The notes below the pieces were generated by a model. It searched no databases, was not told the origin of the DNA, and saw only the letters and a list, made by a program, of their open reading frames with translations. Below are positions 20,038 to 34,917 of a DNA stretch of 64,000 nucleotides, in pieces. This DNA comes from Axinella damicornis. Lineage: Eukaryota > Porifera > Demospongiae > Axinellida > Axinellidae. The translations under genes were made by a program, and so were the position numbers. The stretch covers positions 8,367,847-8,431,846 of the forward strand of contig OZ007507.1 in the NCBI GenBank assembly GCA_963931865.1, given 5' to 3'. Within the stretch, counting starts at the first letter, position 1. Every line of letters begins with the position of its first letter.

Positions 20038-22239
20038 ATTGAAGCAGAGGTGATTTTCAGCATTAGCATGGTCTCGGAAACGAAATTGTGACTGACCTAT
20101 GGTCAACACTTCCAGTGACTTGGCCTGTTCTGAGGTGATAGAAATGCTTAGGAATGTTTCTTCACTTACTTTGAGTAGTTCAGGGTATGTTGCTTGAAGA
20201 AGTTCCTCTTTGAAAAGACGGCCCAGTGGTTTTGGCAAACAGTCACACTCTGATTTCGGGATGTATAAATCACAATACCCTGGTACAAGTGATACAAGTG
20301 CAGGCTTTGTCTCACATTCGGATAAATTTTTAAATAATGTTTCCATTTCCTCCTCTGTAGGTCTGTCAATTTGGTTGGAGGACATGTACATGGTGCTAGG
20401 AGAGCTGCTGGAGGTGGCAATAAGAGGGCATGACGTGTGGTTTTCTAGCATTTTCCTTTTCTTTTGTGGAGTTGTAAAATCAATGTCACAAATTGGAGCA
20501 TACTCAATTTTCTTAAGTCTTGAGCCAACCACGAACACGCAGTAGAAGTGCAAGAAGTGTTCTTCCTAATCTGTGTATTCGCTTCAGCAGCAAACAACAG
20601 AGCAGCAATATGGGAACATGCCTCTCCCAGGCCAGCCATGCATGTGCAATGTGCACATAGGATCCTCCCAGTCCTTTCTGCTGCTATCCAAGGGTGGAGG
20701 GAAGATGCTGAAAGCATTTGAGAGTGCTTGACATTGGCAAGGAGCAAAGACACCACCAAATTCTCTCCTACACGGAGGATTTTGATGGTACTCACCCAGC
20801 CTTGTATAAAAGCATTGTATCCATCCATGCTCTTATATGCCTTCAGCTCTTCATCAGAGAACGCGGTAGCGTTCTCTATTTAGGGATGGCTAAGGAAATT
20901 TCGAAATACCATACTGATGCACCAGCAGGAAAACGGCCAAAGAAGCTACTACCCCCCAAACCAAGCATGCAGACAGAATGATACTGCCTAGCAGTTCACA
21001 AAAACACTCGCAAACGTACCTGAGAGTACGCGGGAGTCGAGTAATAAGTCGCCGTAAAATTCCGATTTCTTTCTTTCTTTCTTTCTTCTTCTTCTTCTTC
21101 TTTCTCATTGACTAGCATAGCTGGACAACAAAAGCATTTCCTGAGCTAGTTCACTCACAGAACAACATCGCTTTCGTCGTAGTAGCTCCTTTCGGCCCTT
21201 TTGACTACATACTGGCAAGAACGGCACGGCTGGCTAGCTACGATTCCGTGAATTGCTAGCACGAAGCCATTTTGATGCAACCAGAGGTCACGCGTGCCAA
21301 ATGCGCATGCGCAGTTCACATGCAAAAGCACGTTGCATTCTTTTTTACAGCATTTCGGGCGCTTGGTGATCAGCTGAATCCTTGTGAATCCATCATCTGG
21401 TGCCTCACTACCGCTGCGAGGAATTTCTACCAACCTGTTCTTGCCAAGATCTATCGTGACTATGTCATCATGGAGGCGTGGCTTTCTTTTCATGACGTAA
21501 CTACAGTGCGGAACATGTATATACCACCAATACTGTGAGTGAGGTTAGAGTTTTGGAATACTATTAGTGGAAAATTGAATGAAGCATCAAAGCCTGCTCA
21601 GTGCCCAGCAGAAGGTTCATATCCATCAAGGCTATTAATAAAATCTGACATCAGGAAAGTTACGCATTCCATGCGCTCAAAAAACCTCACAAACTAGAAA
21701 CAAAAAATTTTCTTACAAAAATTACAAATGATTTAGTGATGGCCACCCCGATCGACTCCCGAAAAAGCAGACAAACAAGGAATGCCATTAACCAGCCTCA
21801 GTCCCATCCCATCCCTAAATTCTACATTTTTCAATGGGATGGGACTGAGGCTGGTTAATGGCATTCCTTGTTTGTCTGCTTTTTCGGGAGTCGATCGGGG
21901 TGGCCATCACTAAATCATTTGTAATTTTTGTAAGAAAATTTTTTGTTTCTAGTTAGTATAGGGACTGATGGTGTTTATAAGATAATTGTATATGTCAGGG
22001 TATTCAATTTCTGGCCACAGGTGGTTATTACCTGGAACTAACAAGGAATTGATGTATGGGTCATCCACTAATCCTGGCAGCATATCCAGCTTTTCATTGT
22101 ATCTCTGCTTTGTCGCTGCATCCAGGTCCTCCTCGTAATACTTCGAATACTTCCGCTCGAGATCGCACATCATCATCACCGTACACGCGTGATCGTGAAT
22201 TTCGTTCTTGCCACTCAAGATGGCGGCGTAGCAACGCAT
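20038..22239 (-). CDS. SWIM zinc-finger protein, YqaJ-associated transposon-type family (partial)
   Basis: Two exons on the minus strand. Exon A (22239-21955) ends YPDIYNYLINTISPYT. Exon B (20875-20038) begins with FSDEELKAYKSMDGYNAF and carries the SWIM finger CTCMAGLGEACSHIAALLFA, followed by CTSTACSWL and KKIEYAPICDIDF. This order is that of a large animal family in which a SWIM finger precedes a YqaJ-like exonuclease and which is spread by transposons. The nuclease part would lie in later exons; exon B ends at a perfect donor, GTAAGC, and the next exon is not seen. There is a one-base frame break near 20521-20526. The palindrome at 21692-21954 abuts exon A. Confidence 0.7.
21155..21493 (-). 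CDS. Unrecognised 112-residue ORF
   Basis: Open minus frame with HDDIVTIDLGKN, a cysteine pair (KCCKKEC) and CRSCQYVVKRAE. It lies between the two exons of the SWIM gene on the same strand. The plus-strand text ACTATGTCATCATGGAGGC recurs at about 17920, so part of it is a dispersed repeat. The function is unknown. Confidence 0.2.
   Translation of the reverse strand: MKRKPRLHDDIVTIDLGKNRLVEIPRSGSEAPDDGFTRIQLITKRPKCCKKECNVLLHVNCACAFGTRDLWLHQNGFVLAIHGIVASQPCRSCQYVVKRAERSYYDESDVVL
21692..21954. repeat. 263-bp near-perfect palindrome
   Basis: Two arms of about 118 bp (from AACTAGAAACAAAAAATTTT to CAGCCTCAGTCCCATCCC, and the inverse) enclose a loop of about 25 bp. By eye the arms match without gaps. 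It is likely a foldback transposon. One arm also exists at 18490-18640. It sits exactly at the 3' end of exon A of the SWIM gene. Confidence 0.9.
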
Positions 22240-22347
22240 CGAACGTTGCTATGTATTTGATGACGTCATGCGTACGTTGGAATGTAATTATTTAAGGTCT
22301 ATTGTGGGCGGAATGGAACGCACAGCCCGCTTCTTTCCAGCCCTCAC

Positions 22348-22472
22348 CTTAGCACTCTTAGGATCTTCTCGACCTCCTCGGCGTGGGTGCACTTGCCGAT
22401 GTACTCGTAGTCTATGTACTCATAGTCGATGGGAATATCCGTACCAGCAGCAGTCCCCAAGGATGAAGCCAT
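22348..22472 (-). CDS. Orphan first exon resembling SPAG1 (DNAAF13)
   Basis: ATG followed by 41 codons and a GT donor (CTAAG then GTGAGG). The text IPIDYEYIDYEYIGKCTHAE and VEKILRVLR matches the N-terminus of SPAG1, a TPR co-chaperone for cytoplasmic assembly of ciliary dynein arms. The next exon should begin with a glycine/acidic motif, but none is visible downstream; the SWIM gene follows instead. The exon starts about 340 bp downstream of the WDR35 stop codon on the same strand. Either the gene was cut off by insertion or its other exons are beyond reach. Confidence 0.6.
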
Positions 22473-22817
22473 GTTGGTAAACCGTGTCACTGGGATTATT
22501 TCCGTTCACATCCGAATATCCATCTGGGGCGCGCGCGAATTGCACTGGTCTTGATAGTGCCTATAAGGGTATTTATATTTTCTTTGGCGTGTAGAGGTGA
22601 AAGCTTGCATACTTGTACCATGGGCATCTCTGCACCTTGAATGGGTGTGTCTAGCTTTCTAAGATGTTATGGATATCTGAACAATAATGTCTTAGTAAAA
22701 ATAATATTCCAATAAGAAGTGACGCTTTGCCCCTTATATTTAGATGCTAAGAGCTACAATGTTGCCAGAAGTGTACAGATCGCAGCACTATGACCGAGGG
22801 CCAGGTATAGTGTCACA

Positions 22818-27718
<4,901 letters not shown>

Positions 27719-27814
27719 CTGAGAAATGAATTTGTCAATATAGTGACAGTGTAGTTTACTGAGGATTTACTGCGTGAACATTGACAAGTTAGGATCCTAG
27801 GGTGGAGCACTCTC

Positions 27815-28145
27815 AATGCAGGGTGGTCCAGGACTGCCACGGACTGTCTCGGTATATGAAAGTCATGGCTGGGATCTCCCGGGATACCCTGGGTTATCCC
27901 AACAATGGAGGTATACCCGGTCTGACATCCCAGCTTTCCCAGGATACCTGGGACATCCTGGGATGTCCCACCCATGGAGGCAATGTAGGGTCCCAGGGTC
28001 CCAGGTCCAAGATGTCCTGGGATATACCGGGACATCCTGGGACATCCTGGGATGTCCCAGCCAATGGGGCAGTATAAGCTAAGTCCCAAGGTCCCAGGTC
28101 CAAGATGTCCTAGGATATACAGGGACATCCTGGACATGTATCCGC
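27815..28145. repeat. Self-complementary minisatellite (TGGGACATCC/GGATGTCCCA)
   Basis: Repeated units of GGGACATCCTGGGATGTCCC, each an inverted repeat, mixed with GGTCCCAGGTCCAAGATG. Two longer units of about 120 bp (around 27960 and 28080) can be aligned. It lies directly upstream of the first visible WDR35 exon. Confidence 0.8.
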
Positions 28146-28449
28146 AGGTTGTGACCAGACAAACCTCTGCTTTCTTTTGCCATACTATTTTTGCCACTCA
28201 AAATGGCTGCCTGTGTCACGTGCACTCAACTTTATTTTATGGCTGTCTGCATAACCTGCACTCCATTTTGTGACGTGATTGCATAAGGTCCATTCCCAAA
28301 GTGATGATGTACAATGGGTCAATAAATGGATTTCTTAGCATCTTTTTGCTATGGGAATCAGAGGGCATTAAATCACCATGCTACCTGCTGATTGGTAAAT
28401 ATTCAAATCACATGATCTCGATTCAGGGTTCTATGCAGGCAGGTGTTGG

Positions 28450-28640
28450 ATGCAAGCTTTGGAGAGAGAATAATCCGATTCAAACCCAAGTCCTTCTGAG
28501 TAGTTAGACGCTCTAACTGCTAGGCCACAGGGCCCATGGCAGAGGAGCAGAAGCAAGGCTACATATAGCAGCACAGGCTAGAGCACTCAGCCGATTCCAG
28601 CTGTCTTTCTCTCTCTCACAGTTCGTTTCACTGCCACAAT
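28450..28640 (-). mobile_element. tRNA-derived SINE, inverted member of a pair
   Basis: On the minus strand GGCCTAGCAGTTAGAGCG (A box) and GGGTTTGAATCGG (B box) mark a tRNA-like head, adjoining a segment that includes AAAGACAGCTGGAATCGG. It mirrors 28865-29065. Confidence 0.7.
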
Positions 28641-28864
28641 TGGCGATCCCTTGCGGACGGGGTTACGGGCCTGGGTGGGTTGACTATACAGACACATTGC
28701 CTGAGCGGACACTCTCGCTGTCCACCACCACACCCTCCGGCACAATTATCTCCCAACACATTGTCGCCTATTATGCAACAGGCATCGAATGCTGAAATGC
28801 ATATTACATGTAAATGCAGAGTGGCAATATGCCCATAACCCCACGCATCCGAAGGTATCTCCAC

Positions 28865-29065
28865 TTATGGTAGTGAAACGAACCGTGAGAGAGAGAAAGA
28901 CAGCTGGAAATCGGCAAAGTCCCCCATCCTGCATTGCTATATGCAGCCTTGCTTCCACTCCTCTGCCGTGGGCCCAGTGGCTTAGCTGTAAGAGTGGGTT
29001 CGAATCCCAGCTGGTCCCAGTATTTTTTCTGTGGCTTATTCTCTCTCCAAAGCACATGATCTCCT
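28865..29065 (+). mobile_element. tRNA-derived SINE, direct member of a pair
   Basis: The plus strand has GTGGCTTAGCTGTAAGAG (A box) and GGGTTCGAATCCCAGC (B box) only a few bases apart, so the tRNA middle has been deleted. GAGAGAGAAAGACAGCTGG and GCTTATTCTCTCTCC match the inverse copy at 28450-28640. Confidence 0.7.
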
Positions 29066-29305
29066 TGCCCTTCAGTTTCTATGGTGAACAATGCCATCTA
29101 TAGAAGCCTAAACAGTGTCCAAGCATTCATGATGCCTGAATATTGATGCATTGCCCATGCACAAACACACGTCCTGGAAAATCAATCAGCTGGTTAGCCT
29201 TAGGCTAAGGCCAACGCTAGGTTGTTTTTCAGTCCGCATTCTGTGCCTTTCACCTCGTTTTCTAAAAGTAAAATCGGCTAGTACCAAATCCATGCATGTA
29301 TGTAC

Positions 29306-29428
29306 CTTGTTGAACTCTTGCTCCAGTCCGCCAAAGTTCCCGGACAAGAAGACCATCTGGAGGCAGCGGGAAAAGCGCTGGTCACTGTAAAAGTCGGAGA
29401 AAACAAACTGCCATTTAGCTAGCCTCAT
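29306..29428 (-). CDS. Unassigned first exon (41 codons)
   Basis: ATG at 29428, then KWQFVFSDFYSDQRFSRCLQ and MVFLSGNFGGLEQEFNK, ending in phase 0 at a GTACAT donor. Composition and splice signal look real. I could not match it to WDR35 or any other family. It could be the first exon of a gene whose remainder is not in the window. Confidence 0.35.
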
Positions 29429-30058
29429 CCCGATCCCCGGAGATCGCAAAGTGCATGCATGCGACTGCACGTGCTCGAGATAATTCATCAAATGGACTTT
29501 GACCTTTTGAAGATTGAGTTTGCTACAGCTGCAGCTTTGCAATTGAGACCCTCTTCCCCATGGTTATGGCAACACCAATGGGATACTACATGTATACACA
29601 GCAACCACAACACACAGCACCCCCCTAGCAACCGCAACTACTACAGGTGATGGTCTGGATACATTTAGGCATACTGTTGTTGGTGAAGTAGTGGGATTGC
29701 TATTAAAGTCGGGTTCCTGCTGAAAACGTTACTGTCAGTTTGTAAAGAGTGCAAGCATTGCCAAAGATAAGCTACGCAAGGGTCATGGTGATAAGGATGA
29801 CCTTCTTGAGCTGCCAGAGGAATTTTGAAGGTACGAAGACTAGAGCTTTGTATCCTAATGAATATAGTACTACAACAACCAACACTGAGCCTGCTATTGC
29901 AGTTTAAGATACAATCATGTAGATCAATGGTTTGGTAGCCTCCCTCCTAGACCATTCCCACCACCAGTATTTGGTCAAGTACAGCAAGGAAAATCCTCGG
30001 AAAGTTGATCATGTGTGATGACGTCAGGTAGTTGACGCACTGAAGTGCACAAGGAGTT

Positions 30059-30590
30059 CGCTTATAAAAGGTGGCCCTGCGCCCGATTCATGGCAGCTCT
30101 TTCAAACCTTTACAACAGAAAATGGATTCAGATTGGTGTGGAATGAGTACTTACCATCCCCGTAGATATTATAGTGCTTTAGCTATAGCCGTGATGTTTT
30201 TTCGTTTCACGTATAATTGTTGGATGATTGTCAATTGTTGGACTTCACACGGCAAGGGGAGAACTTTTTGACAACGTTTCGATCAGTCTGTGCTGATCTT
30301 CCTCCGGTCAATGACAACTACCACCCAATAAAAACAGAAATGGTTGCATTTTCTCATGGCCATGGGCATCTAGACATGTCCGGTAGACTGGACTGGACTG
30401 ATCAAACAGCTGTATACAGACAGCAAAGCTATGAAAGGTGTCAAGATGATATGCTTCCTAGCCTGTTGAGGCTAGCCTCGTTCCCAGGCTCCTCCCCAGC
30501 TTTCTGTCACATACTGCACTGTACAAGTATGCGACAAAAAGCTGGGAAGGAGCCTGGGAACGAGGCTAGTTGAGGCATCGTCCCCTTGTC
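30059..30590 (+). CDS. Unassigned ORF interrupted by a MITE
   Basis: From about 30217 an open frame reads RQGENFLTTFRSVCADLPPV, NDNYHPIKTEMVAFSHGHGH and TDQTAVYRQQSYERCQDD. It has protein-like composition but no family I recognise. The MITE at 30473-30568 interrupts it; removing the element and one copy of GTTGAGGC extends the frame by a few codons to a stop. A TATAAAAGG box stands at 30063. Confidence 0.3.
30473..30568. mobile_element. TAGCCTCG-family MITE, 8-bp TSD
   Basis: TAGCCTCGTTCCCAGGCTCC mirrored at the right end; flanks GTTGAGGC at 30465-30472 and 30569-30576. Inner arms CCCAGCTTTCTGTC and GACAAAAAGCTGGG. Confidence 0.9.
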
Positions 30591-30842
30591 AAAGGTCACG
30601 TGCAGATTAAATGAGCTTCAACAAGTGTGGCTGTGACTGAATCTTTGTGTGTTCTATACTGGCTTTGAGGATCCATGACTTGTACTGTTTCTTGAAAAGC
30701 ACCTTTGTTTAATTGAGTATGCTGCCTGCTTGAAGGAGCAGTTGTCATCCATGATTGTAGTCATTATTATAGCTCAGAAATCGAACTTCAGCAGGCTAAT
30801 GTAAGCAAATTGAGCGTTGCAATCATGAGGAGTTATTTCCAG

Positions 30843-30926
30843 GTGTGCGAGACGGTCACTGGTCTTTATTTGCTGGACCAGCTCACTCATTGTTTGTTGC
30901 CATTTACGGGATCGACGGTTCACAAG
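30843..30926 (+). CDS. Unassigned 28-codon internal exon
   Basis: Acceptor ...TTTCCAG and donor GTGGGT enclose 84 bases reading CETVTGLYLLDQLTHCLLPF without a stop in phase 0. No family match. Confidence 0.3.
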
Positions 30927-31103
30927 GTGGGTTGTCCGGTTTGCTTGTAAGAAGTGTCTTGGTCTCTACGAAGAGTAATATTTGAATAGCATGTGACTGA
31001 TTTGTAACCCACGTGACATTTACCACAAAAGTAGGAGTGTCCTTCGTTTATCACATGAATGATGACGCATTGGAAGTCAACGGTTTAATCCCCCAAATGT
31101 TAC

Positions 31104-31150
31104 CAGGCTCTCTTCTCCCTTCCGAGAACGAGAGCCTGGGAACGAGGCTA
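31104..31150. mobile_element. Short TAGCCTCG-family foldback
   Basis: CCAGGCTCTCTTCTCCC opposite GAGAGCCTGGGAACGAGGCTA. The left end is truncated. From 31151 to 32830 no gene could be supported; an 85-residue open frame at 31529-31786 is of unknown status. Confidence 0.5.
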
Positions 31151-31403
31151 GTATGGTTGAGGGGTTAGGTTACCTCCCAACCATATGTAACATATAGGAA
31201 ATGTGTGATTTTTGGTGCCCTCTAACTAAACATCTTTTAGGCTCAAGCTTGGAGGGTTTACTAACTAGAAGTGCTCGGCAGAGCATGTACCACGTGCGCT
31301 ACTTTGACATCTGGCCTACCACCAATTTTTAGTACAGCATGGCCCACCTCTGACGCTTCTATCGTGAATTAACTAAGCCTTCAACAAGGCCTTCATTGCT
31401 GAA

Positions 31404-31472
31404 ACTCCATGGACAGACAGACAGACAAACCGATCACTACCCCTGCTGCTTGCATGCGCACGGGGTAACTAC
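31404..31472. repeat. Dispersed tail repeat (ACAGACAGACAAAC...GCGCACGGGGTA)
   Basis: GACAGACAGACAAACCGAT followed by an inverted-repeat CCCC...GGGGTAA block. The same arrangement occurs at about 55220-55305. Probably the 3' tail of a SINE or LINE. Confidence 0.5.
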
Positions 31473-32866
31473 CCAAATGTCTACATGCTCCGAAACAAAA
31501 TTGCCAGCTCCCCTCAGATAAATTATGTTTGGTGGACTCTATTTTGACAAAGCTCATTGCAGCTGGTTGTGGCAATGTAACATGGGGTTGCCATGGCAAT
31601 AATCTTTGCTCATATAATGACTTCAAAGAGCTACATGTGGACGTCGACGTGTATGTGTCCAGAGGGTTTGAAGGAACAGAGAGCATTGAACCATTCACTT
31701 CATCCTCCATGCAATACTCTGGAACCTACGTACCTGGTGTTTATAGCATGGCAGTTAGTGCTGCATGGCTTGCTTATACAGTATAGCTAACCTGAGGGGC
31801 GCAGCTAGTCCTCCACGCCTGGGTTCGAGGCTAGAGGGTGAGCGGCTGTATCAGACACATATATCTGGGTGTGGCATCACGCTGCTTTGAGGCCATGCAT
31901 GATCGGGTGGGGGAGCAACTCTGCAACACACTCCTTGAGGGTCGTGACTTGGGAATATGTGGTTGGGCATTCACTATGGCATGAAGGCTGAAAGTACGAC
32001 TCATAGTAAGTGACATTAACCTACGTAATGCGTGTCCCTCATGTACTCTTGAAAAGCTAAACTTATCTCACAGACAATCCTTGCAATTTCTGGCAGTACC
32101 ACTGTTCTCGTTAAAACCACGGAACGGGGCGCCCCACCGCCCTATACTATCTGCAATGCAGCCGGCCATCGATCTCACACGCGTTGCACACATATAGGTA
32201 AATGAGAAGAGATTTACTTGAGGCACCACGTGTTCATGATGCCAGAAAAATGCCTCGCTCGGAGTTGTCGAACTCTGATGGCTCTGTAACACAAAGCAAG
32301 CACAAGATCGGCTGTAATCTTGGAAGACGGATTATCCATGGCACATTCCAGTGTATGACAGTTCTGAGTCAACCATTGTTGGTCTCTGTTTGCAAAAATC
32401 CTAGCGAGAACACTGCTGTACGTACTTGTACCAGAAAGAACATCTCAGACCCTGGTCGTATAGAAATGTGCACTTATGTAATCTTGTAAATAAAGCTGAT
32501 TGCACAAGGGTGTAATATATGCCCAAATAGCTATAGGTATGCACTTCTGGTTTAGTACTTAATCATTACACTCCTGATAGGAGAAAGATTGGGCTGCGTA
32601 ATGTCCGAGAAAAGAACGACTGCTCTACAAAGAAGAAAACACCTGAATTCCTGAATTTATGGTATCCCCAATGTGTCCTCTATTTAGAGGTTTCACTCAG
32701 CTGACTGTATACCTAAATGACGTGGATATTGGTCTGGCAGGAAATACATACTTGGGTATAGTTAACGGCCACACATGCACATTCAGCACTAGTCCTAACC
32801 AATTGCCAGACCGATAACCACTCATTTCAATCTTCCTTGTTTATATGGTATCATGGGTCTCTCTCC

Positions 32867-33300
32867 CACAGGACTCTTGCAGAGTGTTTGGAGCTGCTAC
32901 ATGTAGAGAAGCAGCTGCAGTGTACCATCTGTCTGGAGACCTACCGCGACCCCATGGCCCTGGCTTGCCTGCACATCTACTGCCGAGAGTACATCCACTA
33001 TAGCTGCTACTGGGACAGCAGAGGGACCCGGAGGTGGAGTGCCCCCAGTGCCGCAGCATTGGCTCCGTGACTGGAAATGACACCTCCAACCATTTTCTTT
33101 ATCAATGGCCTCATCGAAGTTCACGAACGAGGGGAGAGCATTGAAATCGCCTCTCATACCTGCAATGGAAAACTGACATCTTTCTGCCACACCTGTAGGT
33201 TCATCTCTACCAGCTGCAACACTGCCCACAAGAGAATGAAGGCATTCACATGCCAGACATGCTCCAAGACGAGGCAAGGGGCACTGACCCAACTAGTGTG
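32867..33300 (+). pseudogene. TRIM-family RING and B-box region, frame-broken
   Basis: A RING finger (LQCTICLETYRDPMALACLH, then IYC, then in another frame VECPQCRSIGS) is followed by FINGLIEVHERGE and a B-box-like CNGKLTSFCHTCRFISTSC and H/KRMKAF. This is the N-terminal order of TRIM ubiquitin ligases. At least two frame changes are needed, near 32995 and in the T run at 33093-33096. Both are explained by lost bases, so the gene may be damaged or its sequence inaccurate. Confidence 0.6.
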
Positions 33301-33484
33301 TACAGGGCAAGTCTTGACAACAAACTGTGACAAATGGTTGGAAAACCTTGAAGTCCGAGTCAAACACTTGTTCTCTGGCATCGAAATAATACACTTGGTG
33401 GTTGCGGTATTTGACACTTACACGAACAGCAAACTCTCCATCTTTATTCCCAATTGACTTCACCAGCTCACCACATCTACTCAA
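33293..33484 (-). pseudogene. NHL-like segment in inverse orientation
   Basis: The minus strand reads CGELVKSIGNKDGEFAV and VKYRNHQVYYFDAREQVF, the texture of an NHL beta-propeller or filamin-type repeat that follows the B-box in TRIM-NHL proteins. It lies in reverse to the RING/B-box part, suggesting a local inversion. Confidence 0.4.
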
Positions 33485-33507
33485 TATGAACTTCCACCCA
33501 TAGTGAT

Positions 33508-33640
33508 GGTGCAGACCAGCTCAATGTAGTCGATTGGGGGAAACACCAGGTGCTGGTGTTCACTGCTGATGGCCACTGCCTGCATCACATTGGCCGGAAG
33601 GGTGGGCCAAGGGTGAACTGAAGATCAGTGGTCCACGTAG
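33508..33640 (+). pseudogene. NHL repeat fragment
   Basis: Plus frame with NVVDWGKHQVLVFTADGHCL and HHIGRKGGP fits one NHL blade (V.D..N..V.VF...G). It probably belongs to the same TRIM-NHL locus as 32867-33300. Confidence 0.45.
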
Positions 33641-34045
33641 ACTCTGTGTGTATGCAATTATTATCTGAAACAAACACAAACCCGTCTTTGTCTGTGGCTA
33701 TGCTCAAGAGCCCCAAAGTTCACTTTCACCCCATCGATCCCAAAAGAGTAGACGAACTGTCATAAGTGTGGGAAACAAATACGACCGCTCATTCATAACT
33801 ACAACACACAGTCTCCACTGAACAAACACAGTAACTTGCAACTCCCAGCTAGCTTAGGCTTCAAGTGTGAAGGCCGTTTCCATGGCCATACTCATGCGCA
33901 TGTACTAATTTCATGGTCTGGACAAGCAACCTGAATCCTCAGTACTATGACATGCATTTTGGAATGGAATGGAATTTGTTGAGTGTTTAGGAGGAAGATA
34001 CGATGTACTTGATAGTATACATGTAGTAGTTAGCCAATCCTCCCA

Positions 34046-34141
34046 TAGCCTCATTCACAGGCCTTCTCTCACCCCAGGCGTTTGTCGTTTGCAATACTAA
34101 TGCGACAAACTCTGGGGTGAGAAGGTCTGGGAACGAGACTA
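34046..34141. mobile_element. TAGCCTCA/TAGTCTCG-family MITE
   Basis: Arms CTTCTCTCACCCCAG and CTGGGGTGAGAAG, inner GTCGTTTGCA. Ends TAGCCTCATTC and GAACGAGACTA. The target duplication is worn. Confidence 0.8.
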
Positions 34142-34618
34142 CGTATTTTCCTATAAAATTAATGTGTTAGCTTGATGATGTTTATCCGTGTGATTCTTTT
34201 TTTGTATAATATTATAGTGACATCTTTGTGACATTTATCGTTAATACACAGCAATGCAACCCTAGCCTTGTTCCAAGGCTTGCTGGGCCATGGATAAAAT
34301 AAGACTTTAGTACGTAATGCATGCATGTGTCCAAATGAAAGAACTTCTGCATGTGTATGTGTCTCGATCTGATCGACAGCATGCATGATTGATGTGACCC
34401 CAAGCATTACATTGTGACTAGTACAGTATGGGGCAAGGCTTATAGGAACGAGCTATTAGTACTAATTATGAACATGCAAGAGAGCGAACCATGCAAGCTA
34501 TAAATTATAATATTATAGAGGTGATCGATCATGATGAACAATCCACTTGCTAGGATTGCATACCTAATTGGCCTGGGAATGATCGGACATGCACTTGAGT
34601 TCTAGGTCTTGACCAGCA

Positions 34619-34695
34619 TAGTCTTGTTCCCAGACCGTTCCCCCAGTGTGCATAAAATTGGTTCCAGTAAAAGCATGGGTCTGGGACCGAGACTA
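34619..34695. mobile_element. TAGTCTTG-family MITE
   Basis: TAGTCTTGTTCCCAGACC and GGTCTGGGACCGAGACTA enclose a 40-bp core. Confidence 0.7.
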
Positions 34696-34917
34696 TATAC
34701 TATATACACCCCTGTAGGTAACATCTAAAAGACACACGAGCAAGAATTTATTACATGTACACAAAAGATAAGATGATAAACTTGAGCTGTGACCACGCGT
34801 CGATGAAAAACCATGTCTACATAGTCATTACTGTCACACCTGGATGACTCCTTTCTTTGTGGAAGACAGGTCACTTCACCTACATGTACAAAGACAGAGT
34901 GAGTGAGAGATGTAATT

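Noticed and set aside
27800..28197. Overlapping frames rich in WDIPGCP/GTSQDVPG on both strands
   Set aside because: Produced by the self-complementary minisatellite; both strands are equally open.
28462..29030. tRNA genes at the A/B-box motifs
   Set aside because: No full cloverleaf can be formed; one copy lacks the middle of the tRNA, and both share non-tRNA tails, so they are SINEs.
29306..29428. First coding exon of WDR35
   Set aside because: Strand and position would fit, but the residues do not resemble the conserved WDR35 N-terminus, so it is left unassigned.
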